Below, in pieces: positions 24,374 through 35,361 of a DNA stretch of 64,000 nucleotides. The notes under the pieces are model-generated. The model did not search any database. It was not told the DNA's origin and saw only the letters and a program-made list of their open reading frames with translations. Source of the stretch: Quillaja saponaria (lineage: Eukaryota > Streptophyta > Magnoliopsida > Fabales > Quillajaceae). Within the stretch, counting starts at the first letter, position 1, and each line of letters starts with the position of its first letter. The stretch is from NCBI GenBank assembly GCA_029379385.1, contig CM055615.1, forward strand, positions 5,518,001 through 5,582,000, written 5' to 3'. The position numbers and the translations under genes are program-made.

Positions 24374-26180
24374 CCAGCCTAGACAGCATTACCCTTAATT
24401 AATAGTAAAGACTAACCAATTTATACGCATACATATGTAGTGGCAAAAATAAAAATGACATAATATGAGAAGAAATTAATATTGGAGAGAGAGATTAAGA
24501 GCTCCTTTGTTGTATAGCATCAACATGGCAAGATAATAAAAAATTATCCAATTGACTTTTATAACAATGCTTGACAATAACAAGATAGTGTAAATTGATA
24601 TTGTTGACCGATTCTCTTTGCTCAAAATTTTACTAAATGACACTAAAATATGATTCAATAGTCGCATCCAACACCACATCCATCATAAACACTAACAAAA
24701 ATGTCATCATCAGCATCCTACCATATAAATAAAAAATATATATTAAAGCTATCATTCAATCCTCTTGATATAATATAAAGAGCTCATTTGATGTATAGTA
24801 TCAAAGATGACAAGATAATAAAAAATTATTTAATTGACTTTTATATCAATGCTTGTAACAAGATAGTGTAAATTGATATCGTGAGCTAGCTTGTTTAATA
24901 TTATTTAATAATTTTTTTATTATTTATATATATATTTATAATAAATCTATTTATATGCAAAAAAATTAATATAAATTCTTACTTGGTTTAGTGGTAATTT
25001 ACACAAATACTTACTAAGTGGTCTTGAGTTCAACTCTCCTTGTCTACAAAATTTTTTTAGAATTTTCAAAAAATTTTCAAAAGTCCTTAACGAGCCGAGC
25101 CGAACTAAGTGGTCTTGAGTTCAACTCTCCTTGTCTACAAAATTTTTTTAGAATTTTCAAAAAATTTTCAAAAGTCCTTAACGAGCCGAGCCGAGCTTGA
25201 ATATTTGCTCGCTAGCCTAAGAAGAGCTCGAGCCGAGCCGAGCTTTGACACCCCTATTGGCAGGGGTGAAAAAAAAAAAAACTTATTTAGAAGATGCAAT
25301 GAAAATTATGACTCATTGATAGGACTTAAATAAATTTAAATTGGGTCTATTCACGATGGCTACCCCAATCTTCTCCATGCTGTCATTTTGGTATTTGCCT
25401 ATGTGAATTATTTATTTTTCTCACAATCTTACGTTATTTTTTGACATATGCAATATTGTTTTGACATAGCTATTAGTAGTAATTAATTGTGGAATCAAAT
25501 AGATACCATATAGTTAGTCAAAAATTCAACAGTGAAAGTCTCATTTAATATATGTATCACGAGGATAAATTTTAGTTTTGAACTAATAGAAATTAGAAGA
25601 GTCAACTAATAATAGAAAATTTTTTAAAATATAATAATATCCCTTGTCTTACCTAAATTTTGTTTTTACCATAAGAAATATTTATATATAGTGTACAAGA
25701 AGTATAAGATTGATACTTAATTTCCTTTTGTTTTTATGTTATTATTTTTTACTTATTTGAGTCGTGCAAGTTGAACAAACAACTTGTTATATTATATCAA
25801 GAGAATTAAAGGGTAGTTTTAATTTTTATTCATATGGTGGGACGCTGATGATGAGATTTTTATCAATGTTTATTATGGATGTAATGTTGAATACGATAAG
25901 TACATCATTTTTTAGTGTCATTTAGTAAAATTTTGAGGAAAAAAAGTGTGCAACAATATCAATTTATTGTACTCAAACACCGGCATAAAAATCAACCAGT
26001 TGATAGATTTATATTATCATATCACCATGATATTGTGCGTCAAGGGAGCTCTTAATCTCTCTCACCTATATCACTTTTTTTGTCATATTATGTTTATTTT
26101 TAATTTTGCCACTACATATGTATGAGTGTAAATTTGTGAGTCTTTACTATTAGTTATAAGGGTAATGCAATCTAGGCTGG
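24374..26180. mobile_element. 1.8 kb element with about 365-bp terminal inverted repeats
   Basis: The segment starting CCAGCCTAGACAGCATTACC at 24374 is matched in reverse complement by the segment ending GGTAATGCAATCTAGGCTGG at 26180. The match continues inward for about 365 bases on each side, including TAATAGTAAAGACT, CATACATATGTAGTGGCAAAA, GAGAGATTAAGAGCTCC and AAAATTTTACTAAATGACAC. Long terminal inverted repeats without transposase fit a Mutator-like or foldback non-autonomous element. The interior holds a 91-base tandem duplication and GAGCCGAGCCGAGCTT text. No convincing target-site duplication was identified. The TIR also resembles the end of each 4.7 kb unit (19480-19620, 24085-24250). 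Confidence 0.7.
25013..25194 (+). repeat. 91-bp direct tandem duplication
   Basis: Two adjacent copies, each starting ACTAAGTGGTCTTGAGTTCA (25013 and 25104) and ending CCTTAACGAGCCGAGCC. The copies are essentially identical, so the duplication is recent. It creates an open frame with a repeated 30-residue block that should not be taken for a gene. Confidence 0.85.
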
Positions 26181-26379
26181 GGAAAACACTAAGTATACAC
26201 AGAGGTGAATTCCAGTTATCTTTTTTAGAAAATAATAATTATTCTTTGAATTGTACTAATTTGTGCACTAAGTGTGTATCTTGTCATTTACATATATCAA
26301 TCTTTATTAAAGATGGATTTGTCCATCTATTAGTCTTTGATAATACCAAAATTCCTCTCTATTAGTTATCAGAGACCGA

Positions 26380-26625
26380 TATCCACCTTTGAAATGTCTG
26401 TCTCAACGGGCATTGTTCTGAAACTTAAGGGAGATAGAAAATCTGTCCCTAATAATTAATATTTTTAGACACGGCACTAGAGATCAAAAAACTCTGTCTT
26501 TAACAAGTGCTAGTCATTTTAAAATTCTTCTGTCTCTAACAACCACTGCCTCGGTGCAACAATATCAGAGACAGAATGTCGTCTCTGTTTGTCTCTGTTG
26601 TGAAAGATATCTGTCTCTAAAACTA
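26380..26625. repeat. Cluster of TGTCTCTAA/AGAGAC motifs (possible transposon subterminal region)
   Basis: About ten occurrences of TCTGTCTCTAA-like or inverted AGAGAC-like words occur within about 240 bases, ending at CTAAAACTAGAAAAAAAG. Clustered short motifs in both orientations next to a CTAGAAAAA tract resemble the subterminal region of a CACTA-type element. No CACTA terminus or transposase is seen here. Confidence 0.35.
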
Positions 26626-27085
26626 GAAAAAAAGAAAAAGAAAAAAAAAAGGAAACTAATTGATGCTATTTTGCTATTATCATAGATGGAAAAAGTATTT
26701 GTGTCAATATATTTAGCCGATATTATTATATTCCTAATTAAACCTGTAAAAATCGTACATTTTACAAACTAAAATTTCTGCAAACATATAACCTTAACCC
26801 AAAACTCAAAACTGATAACATTATCTAAAATATCTAATTAGCGTTGATCCAAAATATAAATATCACAACAATATACAAAACATCTCCTAACATAAAGTTA
26901 AGTTTCAAAACATACTCAAAGTACAAAAAAAGTAGTTAATTTTTAAACTTTCAACAATCGAGACCCACTGAAATTGGTCTCATTTTGATCAAGATTAGAG
27001 TCATTTTAAATTTAGTAACAATTTTTTATTTAGTTTTTTTACCAAAAACTTTATAAGTATACCTATGAAAAAAAAAAAAACTTAG

Positions 27086-27382
27086 TTAAGGATCACCTTG
27101 ATTAATAGATAGTTTCATAGATTGGTGGAGAATTCCAAAACTATCTATTTTAAGGTATTTATCTTCATGACTACATAGCGGTATGTCTGAAGGGTTGTGG
27201 TCCCCTTCCGGAATCTTCATACAGGCTCCCATTGGTTCATGTCGTATATATAGATATATATAAAATAAGGGATTTCTCTCCAAGTCTCCATGTTCTAAAT
27301 TCACATCTTTATATTTTCTTCTCAAAAGTGTATCTAATTGAAAATGAAATTGTCTCTTGAATTTAGAATAGATTTTTCTCAT
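27086..27382 (-). CDS. Uncharacterised 98-residue open frame
   Basis: I do not recognise this protein. It begins MRKIYSKFKRQFHFQLDTLL and ends MKLSINQGDP. Unlike nearby random frames it has balanced composition, with His, Cys, Pro, Asp and Glu, and few low-complexity runs. It ends in GGDHNPS/LCSHEDKYL-type text. The DNA from 27086 to about 27690 is less AT-rich than its surroundings, and a tRNA D-arm-like GGTAGAGCGC (minus strand) occurs near 27600, so organelle-derived DNA is conceivable. It could equally be chance or a fragment of an unknown gene. No promoter or intron evidence. Confidence 0.2.
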   Translation of the reverse strand: MRKIYSKFKRQFHFQLDTLLRRKYKDVNLEHGDLERNPLFYIYLYIRHEPMGACMKIPEGDHNPSDIPLCSHEDKYLKIDSFGILHQSMKLSINQGDP

Positions 27383-28780
27383 GTCCTTAAAAAAACAAGA
27401 GAGGATCCAGATCTATAAAATAAGTAAGTTATTACAAGGTAAATACTTGAAAAAGGAGACTATATTTGAGGCCAACTTACAAAAACTTAAAAGCAGTTGC
27501 TCATAGATCACAACTAGTAGGCAAGACGGAGTTTCACTCTATAAAATAGTTTTCTTTAGGTCCTGCATCTTTGAAATTAGAATTGTACTAATGCGCTCTA
27601 CCATTTATCAATACCTTCTTATGGGCCACTGCGGCCGGTGGTTGCTTGTATCCAATGAAACAGTGCAAAGCTAATATTCAAGGCCCAGATTTTATAGCTA
27701 GTATGGTTGGGATTGGCAGTAACAATTTAAATAAGTAAAAGTTACAGTCATATTTTTGTTGCAAAGGAATTATAATATTTTTAGATAAAAATGCATCTCT
27801 TGTTTAGAAAGCATTTTTTCAAAACAAGAAAGACATTATTATTTTGTAAATTTTGTTTTATAAATTTTTTTCTTCAGCCTAACATTAACTAGAATTTGAA
27901 ACAAAGTTGTTGATATGACTTAAAATATTCTTATCACTTATGTGTTGAGTTCTCTTGCCATCGCTATACCTCTTTCTCATTTCAATCTCTATAAAAATAG
28001 AGAAAAAAAAATTAAATTAGGATTTGTAGTAATTTGAGAGTTCTATAAATTTGATGATGCTTATCTCTAATTCATTCTATTTTCTTCAACTCTAAATGAG
28101 AATATAAAAGTTGACTAGATTTATAATTTTTATTGATATTTTCAATTTTTTGAGAGAGATGTGAGTTAGACTATAGAGACTAAGATTATGAAAATATTTT
28201 AAAGATTAAATTGATAAAAACATATTTTAGAAACAATATATATAATTTTACAACTTTTTTGCTATATGGTGTTATGATTAAGGAAAATATTGTAAACATT
28301 TGGAAGAATGTGAGACTGAAACTGATTAAATATAATTTTTTCTTGATGACTATTAGGAAGGAATTGGGTAAGGGTGTAGCTAAAAAGGCTATTTTTGTAT
28401 AGCTAGTAAGTTACTTACTGTTCAGTACTAAATTCGAGCTCCGTTTTAAAAAAAAAAAAAACTACTTGTCTACTTGAGTTAAAACTTTACAAACTCTACA
28501 TGAGATGTTTAGTTTATGGTGGCAAGCTGGTACTATTTCTTTTGCAGGCTATTTGAGATCTATCACTCCTTGCTTGATTGTATGGGAGATTTGGAAAGCC
28601 CGCAACGTGAAGGTATATGATAATATACCAATGAACTCGGTTGCAATTATAAGGCAGGTATTGAAATCCATTGGCCTCATTCTTACAACTTCGAGAGGTA
28701 ATGTTAAAATTCACTTCAAGGACTAATATCAGCTTATATTCTTGCCTTTCCGGATTCTAAATTGGAAAGGTTGTCATTTT

Positions 28781-29270
28781 AAGATGGGAGCTCCTTCCTC
28801 CTTCCTATGTTAAATTGAATTGTGATGGTTGTTCTCGGGGTAATCCAAGGGATGTTGCAGCAAGGGGTATAGTCCGAAACTCATCGGGTGATATGATGTT
28901 TGCATTTGGAGTTTACTTGGGGATACACTCTAACATGGTGGCTGAATTTGAAGCTTTGTTTGAAGGCTTAAAAATTTGTGCTTAAAAAAGTTTAGTAAAC
29001 ATCATTGTTAATTTTGATTCATTAGCACTTGTGCATTGTGTGTCTAAGAAGACTAATCCATTATGGAAACTCCATGTGAAATTTCATGAATTAATGAATT
29101 TGATTCATACACTCAATGTTTTGGTCTTCCATTGCTTTAGAGAGACGAATGCTAGTGCTGACAAACTAGCAAATGAGGCATGTGACAAAGAGGTTAATTT
29201 TATTTGGACTTCATATAGTAATCTTTGTGGGCTTCTCCTTTTGGATAAGAACCTAAGTTCCTTATATTAG
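28781..29270 (+). pseudogene. LINE RNase H-like domain, one internal stop
   Basis: RNase H type seen at the C terminus of plant LINE polyproteins (reverse-transcriptase-like family). Visible in order: YVKLNCDGCSRGNP (first catalytic Asp), GIVRNSSGD, MVAEFEALFEGLKIC (Glu), IIVNFDSLALVHCV (Asp) and RETNASADKLANEA (last Asp). A TAA at about 28982 interrupts the frame between the second and third blocks. The catalytic residues remain recognisable, so decay is modest. Confidence 0.75.
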
Positions 29271-29387
29271 GATAAGTTCAAAGTCCTAGTTCTAGATAAT
29301 TTTCTATTTTATTGTAATGGGATAGTATCCTAAGTTTACGTTTTCTCAAATTTAGAGCTCTAGATTGTCCTTTTATTTTATTGTGAA

Positions 29388-29466
29388 CAGTACCGTAAGC
29401 AGTACCGTAAATAATACCGTAAGCAGTACTGTAAATGGTATCGTGAATAGTATTGTGAATAATATA
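29388..29466 (+). repeat. 12-bp minisatellite in the LINE 3' untranslated region
   Basis: Six to seven units of about 12 bases (CAGTACCGTAAG, ATAATACCGTAA, CAGTACTGTAAA, TGGTATCGTGAA, TAGTATTGTGAA), degenerating to the right. On the minus strand it reads as an LLFTVLFTV-like run, which is not a gene. Confidence 0.75.
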
Positions 29467-29701
29467 GTATTTAGAAGTTGTTTTAGATTTTTGTAATGGG
29501 TCAGTATCCCAATTTTATGACTTTTCTCAAGTTTTCCTTCATTGTCTTTTGTAATGGGATAGTATCTCATGTTTATTATTTTTTTAATCTTCTTTAGGGT
29601 TTCATGTATTGGCTATGACTATACTTTGGCCATTCTTTTGAATTTAATAAAACTCTAAGGACTGACCTAGGTCCTAGTTAAGTATGGGTTAAAAAAAAAA
29701 T

Positions 29702-30080
29702 AGTTTCAAAATCAGGTCACATTAGTCCCAATCGTCACTTCCATCTAAAATTAACTTAATGAGAAATGACAGAGCTAACATGGCTAACGAGAGATGAAGT
29801 AGCTTACTCACATAACATTGTGGACAAATAAAAAGTTAGCACATAGCTTATGTGAAAAAAGAAAAGTATAAGAAAATTTATATTTTTAATTTTATTCAAA
29901 TTATATATGAAAAAATTTATTCTTAATGAAAAAAAAAAAAAAAAAAAGATAACTAAAATCACTTGCAGCTACCTCCATCATCGTCATCCAATTCTGATAA
30001 TTGGATAGGAAAGAAGAAGACAAGAAAAGAGAAGAAAGGAGGTAGGTTTGTAAGGATTTCTTTTATATGATTAAAAGTGA
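29702..30080. other. Nothing recognised
   Basis: AT-rich spacer with an A-run at about 29930-29947. Confidence 0.4.
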
Positions 30081-30510
30081 TGGCAATGGACTAGGTCAAG
30101 TTAGATATCCGACCTAATCCAAAGCTAGTGGATTGAATAATATTCAAGTTGTTGGATCAGTTTTTCAACTTGAATAGTATCAAATCATGATCTATGGATT
30201 GGGTTAGATTATTCATGATCCTTTATTGTTATTTGGATGGATCGGATCTAATCCAACATGAATGTTATCTTTTACTTTCATTTTCTAGTTGAAATTTTTT
30301 TTTTGGGTTAGCAATTACTCTGATTATTCAAAAGGAAAAGAAAAAAAGTAAAATTTAATTTTATTCTATTTTTTTTTAAAAGAAAAACCAAGTAGGGTCA
30401 GATCATGGAGATTTGATTCATGGACCAATTTACCTTGGATCGGATATGATCCATACACCTTTAGATCAATGTTGGATCAGGTCAGATTGGCTTGAATTGA
30501 TCCATTGCCA
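30081..30510. mobile_element. Possible 430-bp foldback MITE
   Basis: The ends TGGCAATGGA (30081-30090) and TCCATTGCCA (30501-30510) are exact inverted repeats. Flanking text is also roughly inverted (AGGTCAAGTT against CTTGAATTGA), and the interior is rich in GGATCGGAT/ATCCAA words in both orientations. A 430-bp palindromic, non-coding unit fits a hAT-like MITE. The flanking eight bases do not match, so the true ends may differ. Confidence 0.5.
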
Positions 30511-32120
30511 ACTATATTAAATGATTTACCACACTAGTAGCTATCTAAGAGGAAGACAAAGAACAAGAACAAGCATACGAAAATAAACCCATTTTCAGAT
30601 CTCAATTAAACTATCATGAACTGGATATATCCAAAAAAGGTACCCTCTTTGATTACATCAATTCACCTCAAGCCCACCATATCATTGCTAATCTCGTTAC
30701 CCATTTCTATACTCACTTGTCCCTGAAAAGCTAATGCCAAAGGCAAACCTTTTAGGGTGTATTTAGAATAAATTTATACAAGAATTTAATTTAATTTAAT
30801 TGAGTACAATTTAAATTCTATTTTAGTGTTTGAAACAAATCAATTTATTGATAGAATTAATTGAATTGAATTCAATTATGTTGTTTGGAATATAAATATA
30901 AATGATAGAATTCAATTTAATTTAATATTTTGATATTGTTACCCTTATTTTCACTTAACTAATTATTTATGTTCTTCCCTCTCAATTCTCTCTCCTGATC
31001 TGATTTGTTTGAAATTTTTATTTACAATGCAATCAAAAATTAAAATTGTCATCTCAATCACCTGTATGGGACAACAAACAATGGAAATTGGAATCTATCA
31101 AAAAGAAAAAAGAAAAAAAATAAAATTGGTCCTAGCTATTGAGTAACATCAACTTTCTAAAATCTGACCCAATTCCTCAAAAGTAGCACAATATATGGTC
31201 TAGAATTGATGGCTATGAAGCCGTAGACAATGTGTGGATGGTACGAGCCCAGGTTTAAGCTAGAGGGAAGGAAGAAGAGGGGTGGGGCGGTAATCCAAAA
31301 GTATGTCATCATCAATGTCAAGTGATTGTAATGGAGTCAATGAAAAAAGTAAATAAATTTAAAAGACAACCTAGCTAAAAAAATTTTAATAATGTATTTG
31401 AATTGAATTCTTTTTAAATCAAACCAAATTTGTAAGTATTTAAAATCAGAAAAAATTATAAAATAAGATTTACAATTAATTGAACTCTCTTCCATTATAC
31501 ATTCAACCAAAAGAATTCAGCTAAATTCATTTAGAATAAATTAAATTTCTCCCAAAAGAAAGTTGTTCCAAAACTTACTCTTAAGTAAACCTTATATTTG
31601 GTTTGGGTGAATCGATAACAAGATAAGAGGTTTTAGGATAAAATAAGATGTACTGAAGGGAGAGATGGGCTTGTTGTGTATATGGTTGTCAATGTGGGCA
31701 TGATAAGCTTTGCTGCAGCACTAATGGGAATTGCTAGGACCCTAGCTAAAACCTGCTCGCTAATCAGCTTGGAAGAGACTCAATCCTCACCAATTCCTCG
31801 CTAATCCCTCTCCAATGCCTTACTATTTTTCCATGTTAATCTATTGCTAATTGTCTTTTTTTTTTTCTTTTTTTTTTTTCTGTTTTTATAATCTTTTCAC
31901 TGTTTAGAACTGAAACCTATTTAAATAGATTACAATATTCATAATATCAGCCAAATCTCTCCCTACCCACAAAACCCTAAACATCAAATCACAACAACAC
32001 AATTCAAAAGTTCACAATATTTACGCAAACCAAATATCAAACATATTAAAATCAATTCAAATTAGATTGACAAACGAAATAGCCTAATAGTATAAGTTTT
32101 TTCCAAATGTTCAATTTCAA
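30511..32120. other. Nothing coding recognised
   Basis: AT-rich DNA. Segments at about 30755-30930 and 31385-31590 are rich in GAATTCAATT words in both orientations, and could be the two arms of an old MITE pair. No exon or RNA gene could be supported. Confidence 0.4.
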
Positions 32121-32124
32121 ACAT

Positions 32125-32515
32125 AAAAGTATCCGTGACATGCGACGTACATGCATATCACCAAGCTATTACTCACCAATACATGCGAGGTAATTAACTC
32201 AACAGTACAAGAAAACGAATTATCCGTGACAGTACAATACCGTCTCAGACTAGACCAACGTAGATAAATATCTTGACGGTACGTCTCGGATAATAAAACC
32301 AAAACAAATTTTGATTTTCATGAATTTTTTTCATTATCTACGACGGGATTTTGATTATCCATGACGGTATCCCCGTTATATATAAAAGAACCAAAAAAAA
32401 AAAAGTTCAAATTTGATTTTCACAAAAAAAAAAAAAAAAATCATTATCAACCATGGGATTTTAATTATACACAATGTGTTTATGCTCGTCATAGATAGGA
32501 AACGCTTAAAACCTC
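32125..32515. repeat. Array of ATTATCCRTGACGG-like motifs
   Basis: About eight degenerate copies of a 14-base word (TATCCGTGACA, TATCCGTGACAG, ATCTTGACGGTA, TATCTACGACGG, TATCCATGACGG, TATCAACCATGG, TATACACAATG, CGTCATAGATA) spaced 20-60 bases apart, immediately left of CACTA copy 1. Clustered short CpG-containing motifs are the hallmark of transposon subterminal regions, but this word differs from that of the adjoining CACTA element. Confidence 0.45.
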
Positions 32516-32589
32516 ATCGTCTTGGAACATTTTTGTTAAATGGGACACTGGATGTATTTTCTTGATTAATTTGCAATACTAGAAAAAAA

Positions 32590-33235
32590 CAGTTTAGCGA
32601 CGGGCTCAATTTGTCACAAATCTATAGTAAATCCGTCGCAAATTGGATTTGTGACGGATTATGTCTATCATAAATTTCTCGACGCAATTTTGCAACGAAA
32701 ATAATTCGGTTGTAAATTCGTCGCAAATGTATAGCGACGGGAGTATTTTGTCGCTATTCTATAGTAAATCATTTGCCAAAAAAATTCAACAAAACTATCG
32801 TCAAATTGCAATAATAAATTCCGTCACAAATTCCATTGCAAATCCGTTGAAAATTTTACAATGAACAACTTTTAATTCCATAGCAAATCCAGCAAATCTA
32901 TCGCAAATTAAGATCCAAATTCGGTCACAAATTTGCTATAATTTCTTTGCAAAATTTGGTCACAAATCTGTCGCAAATCTATCGCAATCTTAAAACTTAA
33001 GAAATTTTAATCCGTCGCAAATCAATAGCAAATGTGTCGCAATTGTAAAACTTAAGAAATTTTAATCCGTTGCAAAACTATCACAAATCTATCACAAAAT
33101 TAAGAAATTTATTTCCGTCACAAATCCTTTGCAAAATATTTTCGTCGCTATTCCGTCACAAATTTGTCGCTAATCTGAAAATATAATGTGCATATTCTGT
33201 CACAAAATCGTCACTATTATGTCGCTAATTGTAAT
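32590..33235. repeat. CACTA subterminal repeat array, copy 1
   Basis: About twenty copies of TCCGTCGCAAAT or degenerate forms (TTGTCACAAAT, ATCTATCGCAAA), some inverted (GCGACGGG, GTGACGGATT). In En/Spm elements such subterminal motifs bind the TnpA-type protein. The CpG-rich word stands out in AT-rich DNA; many copies show TG/CA decay of CG. Confidence 0.85.
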
Positions 33236-33498
33236 AGTTTTTAATATATTTATGCATTTTAATTCATTTTTTCATATTTTTTACACCTGTTTTGACCATG
33301 TAACACCAATAAATTCTAGAACCAAACTATAATGAGCACATTCCATTAACAAAAGAAAATTACATCAATTCAACAAAGTTTCAACACATATTCAACAAAC
33401 TTTAGACACATTCAACATTTAACATATCCAAATATGTAATAAAAGTAAACTTAAAAGATAATAAAACTTTGTCCAAAAATTAAGTAAGAAACTACATC

Positions 33499-35228
33499 TT
33501 AATCATCGTCACCAAGATCCTCATTAGATTCATCATCATCATCTTCATCTTCAACATTATCATCCTAATAAGTAAAACATAGTAAATTTATATAAGTAAA
33601 TTTGTATAATTTAATTAGCTTTCTATTTTTCATAATTGAAACAAAACTTACAGCTTGTTGTTCATATTTTCCTTTTGCTTTCCCTTTATGATGCCCACGT
33701 GCTCGAGATGATTGAGAAAAAGAAGTTGTCAACTGTTTAATCGCATCCATATTACCTTTTAGCGCATTATCAACATAACTACGTATCTCTTGATTTTGTG
33801 TCTGAATCTTAATACGCAACTCGGTACGCATCTCAGTTTGCATGATACTTAAAAAATGTTGTTCTAAGACAGGCACACTAGATGATGAACTAGCTGGATG
33901 TGAGCTAACGCTGGACGAAGATGAGGAACGTGAATAACAAGGGTCAAGAGTACGACCAAAGACATAAACTCTACCCTTCTTTGGCTGACCAGTAGAACAC
34001 AACCATGCATCCATATCTATAACCGGTTCAGTAGACGAGGAGCTTCCATTCTCTCCATATTTTTCAATAACTCTACCAGAATACCCTTCCTATAAATCAA
34101 AAAAATTTAAGTTATATAAATTTCATTGAATATCGGACGAATGCTGAGAAACAAACTCTCCTGTCTTTCTCTTATGCGTCCGGTCAAATAACTCCTTATA
34201 TCGGACTGGTTGTTTCAACTCTTTTTCCTGCAAAATAAACATAACTTATACATGCCTTCATTAAAAAATTATGAGTTGGTAAATTAAATGATTTATTTGT
34301 TTACCATAATCTCCTTATGGCGAACGAATGTGCATAAACCTCCAGCATGAACACTAGCCTCTGGCATTGAACTTGGATTTTTCCCAGCAGCTGCCGACTT
34401 ATGTTTCCATTCCTCTGTATTCCATGTTGTTTCACACAACTCATTAAAATATTCGAATCGAATAGCTGCTGAACCGAATCCTCTCCAATTTAATGGGTTT
34501 TGTGATCTACTTTTTACCCTAGCCATATTTCTCGCATTATGAAGTATTTGATTGAATCGTCTTGTGTAGTCTTTTCCCACACAATGCGAGCCATAGACCT
34601 ATCATACTTAGATGCAAAATAAAATCTCCTCTGAAAAGTAAAATATATAATAGTTAGCAAATAACATTTAATCATATACAAATTTTAATTATACATAAAT
34701 CATACCATAAATGAGTCGAAGAGTGAATCCTTAACGTCATGAGGATATGATTTATAGGTTGCTATCGAGCTAGGCATAAGAGAAATAATTTGATTGCCTA
34801 TTTCATGAGTGACAGTCAATGGATGGAACCTCTGACTACATACATATAAAAGATTTAGATAAAAAAAAAAATGAAATCAAATATATATATATATAAACAA
34901 CAAATAAGTGTATAACATACGTATTTGTTCCTGGCTCTATATTGATGATAGGGCGTGGATCTGTACTATCAATATCATGTGAGGCTAATGATGGACTCTC
35001 GGCCGAAGTATCAGGTGATAGAGAAATAATGTGTGAAGTGGATGGTGAAGGAAGTATAGGTGATACAGACTTCCTCCTAGATGATGAAGGAAGCATATGT
35101 AATATAGACTCCTTTCTAGGTGATGAAGGAAGTATAGGTGATACAGACTCCCTCCTAGACAATGATTCTGGTATGTCACTCCTTGACACTCTAGTAAGCA
35201 CTATAGGTTTGTGGCTCCGTGGTGGCAT
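33499..35228 (-). pseudogene. CACTA second gene (TnpA-like, Transposase_24 type), copy 1
   Basis: Read right to left in several exons. The first begins MPPRSHKPIVLTRVSRSDIP with a Ser/Arg-rich repeat. A middle region has RGFGSAAIRFEYFNELCETT and AGGLCTFVRHKEIM, the plant Ptta/En/Spm transposase signature. A later exon begins MDAWLCSTGQPKKGRVYVFG and has a Ser-rich linker and a charged, likely coiled-coil stretch. A final acidic tail ends DDD near 33499. Exon borders were not all resolved. In En/Spm this gene gives the DNA-binding partner of the TNP2 transposase. It lacks a partner here because tnp2 is truncated. Confidence 0.7.
35045..35165. repeat. 39-bp coding minisatellite in the CACTA second gene
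   Basis: Three units of 39 bases starting GATGAAGGAAGTATAGGTGA; on the minus strand each encodes a 13-residue RRESVSPILPSSP-like block. The same array exists in copy 2 at about 52738-52855. Confidence 0.8.
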
Positions 35229-35361
35229 ACTTCAAAATACAAACAGTATACACATAATAACATATATTTGTAATGGCGTACAATAAAATTTAACTATTAA
35301 CATAAGGAAAATATTATATTGAATGGCATATTAATAACATACACATTACCAGCATAATTTT

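Larger units (their letters stand above)
28490..29701 (+). mobile_element. LINE (non-LTR retrotransposon) 3' end, 5'-truncated
   Basis: The stretch encodes the C-terminal zinc-knuckle/RNase H-like end typical of plant LINEs and finishes in a poly(A) tail at 29690-29701. The upstream endonuclease and reverse transcriptase are missing, as in most 5'-truncated LINE insertions. Coding is broken: the first frame (SLWWQAGTISFAGYL, to 28726) is followed by a second frame starting at about 28781. Confidence 0.75.

Noticed and set aside
25018..25333. Frame with a repeated 30-residue block suggesting a repeat protein
   Set aside because: Produced by the recent 91-bp tandem duplication in non-coding transposon DNA.
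27590..27625. Possible tRNA gene (GGTAGAGCGCATTAGT on the minus strand)
   Set aside because: Only a D-arm-like word is present; no acceptor stem, anticodon loop or T-arm (GGTTCGA) could be folded around it.
29373..29570. LLFTVLFTV-like membrane peptide on the minus strand
   Set aside because: Direct product of the 12-bp minisatellite; no gene context.
32590..33235. CRISPR-like array because of regularly recurring short repeats
   Set aside because: Repeats are 12 bases, degenerate, irregularly spaced and in both orientations beside a CACTA terminus in a plant genome; they are subterminal transposon motifs.
34942..35286. Plus-strand 114-residue acidic repeat frame (and its partner at 52637-52978)
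   Set aside because: Antisense of the Ser/Arg repeat in the CACTA second gene; the minus strand carries the family signature and exon structure.
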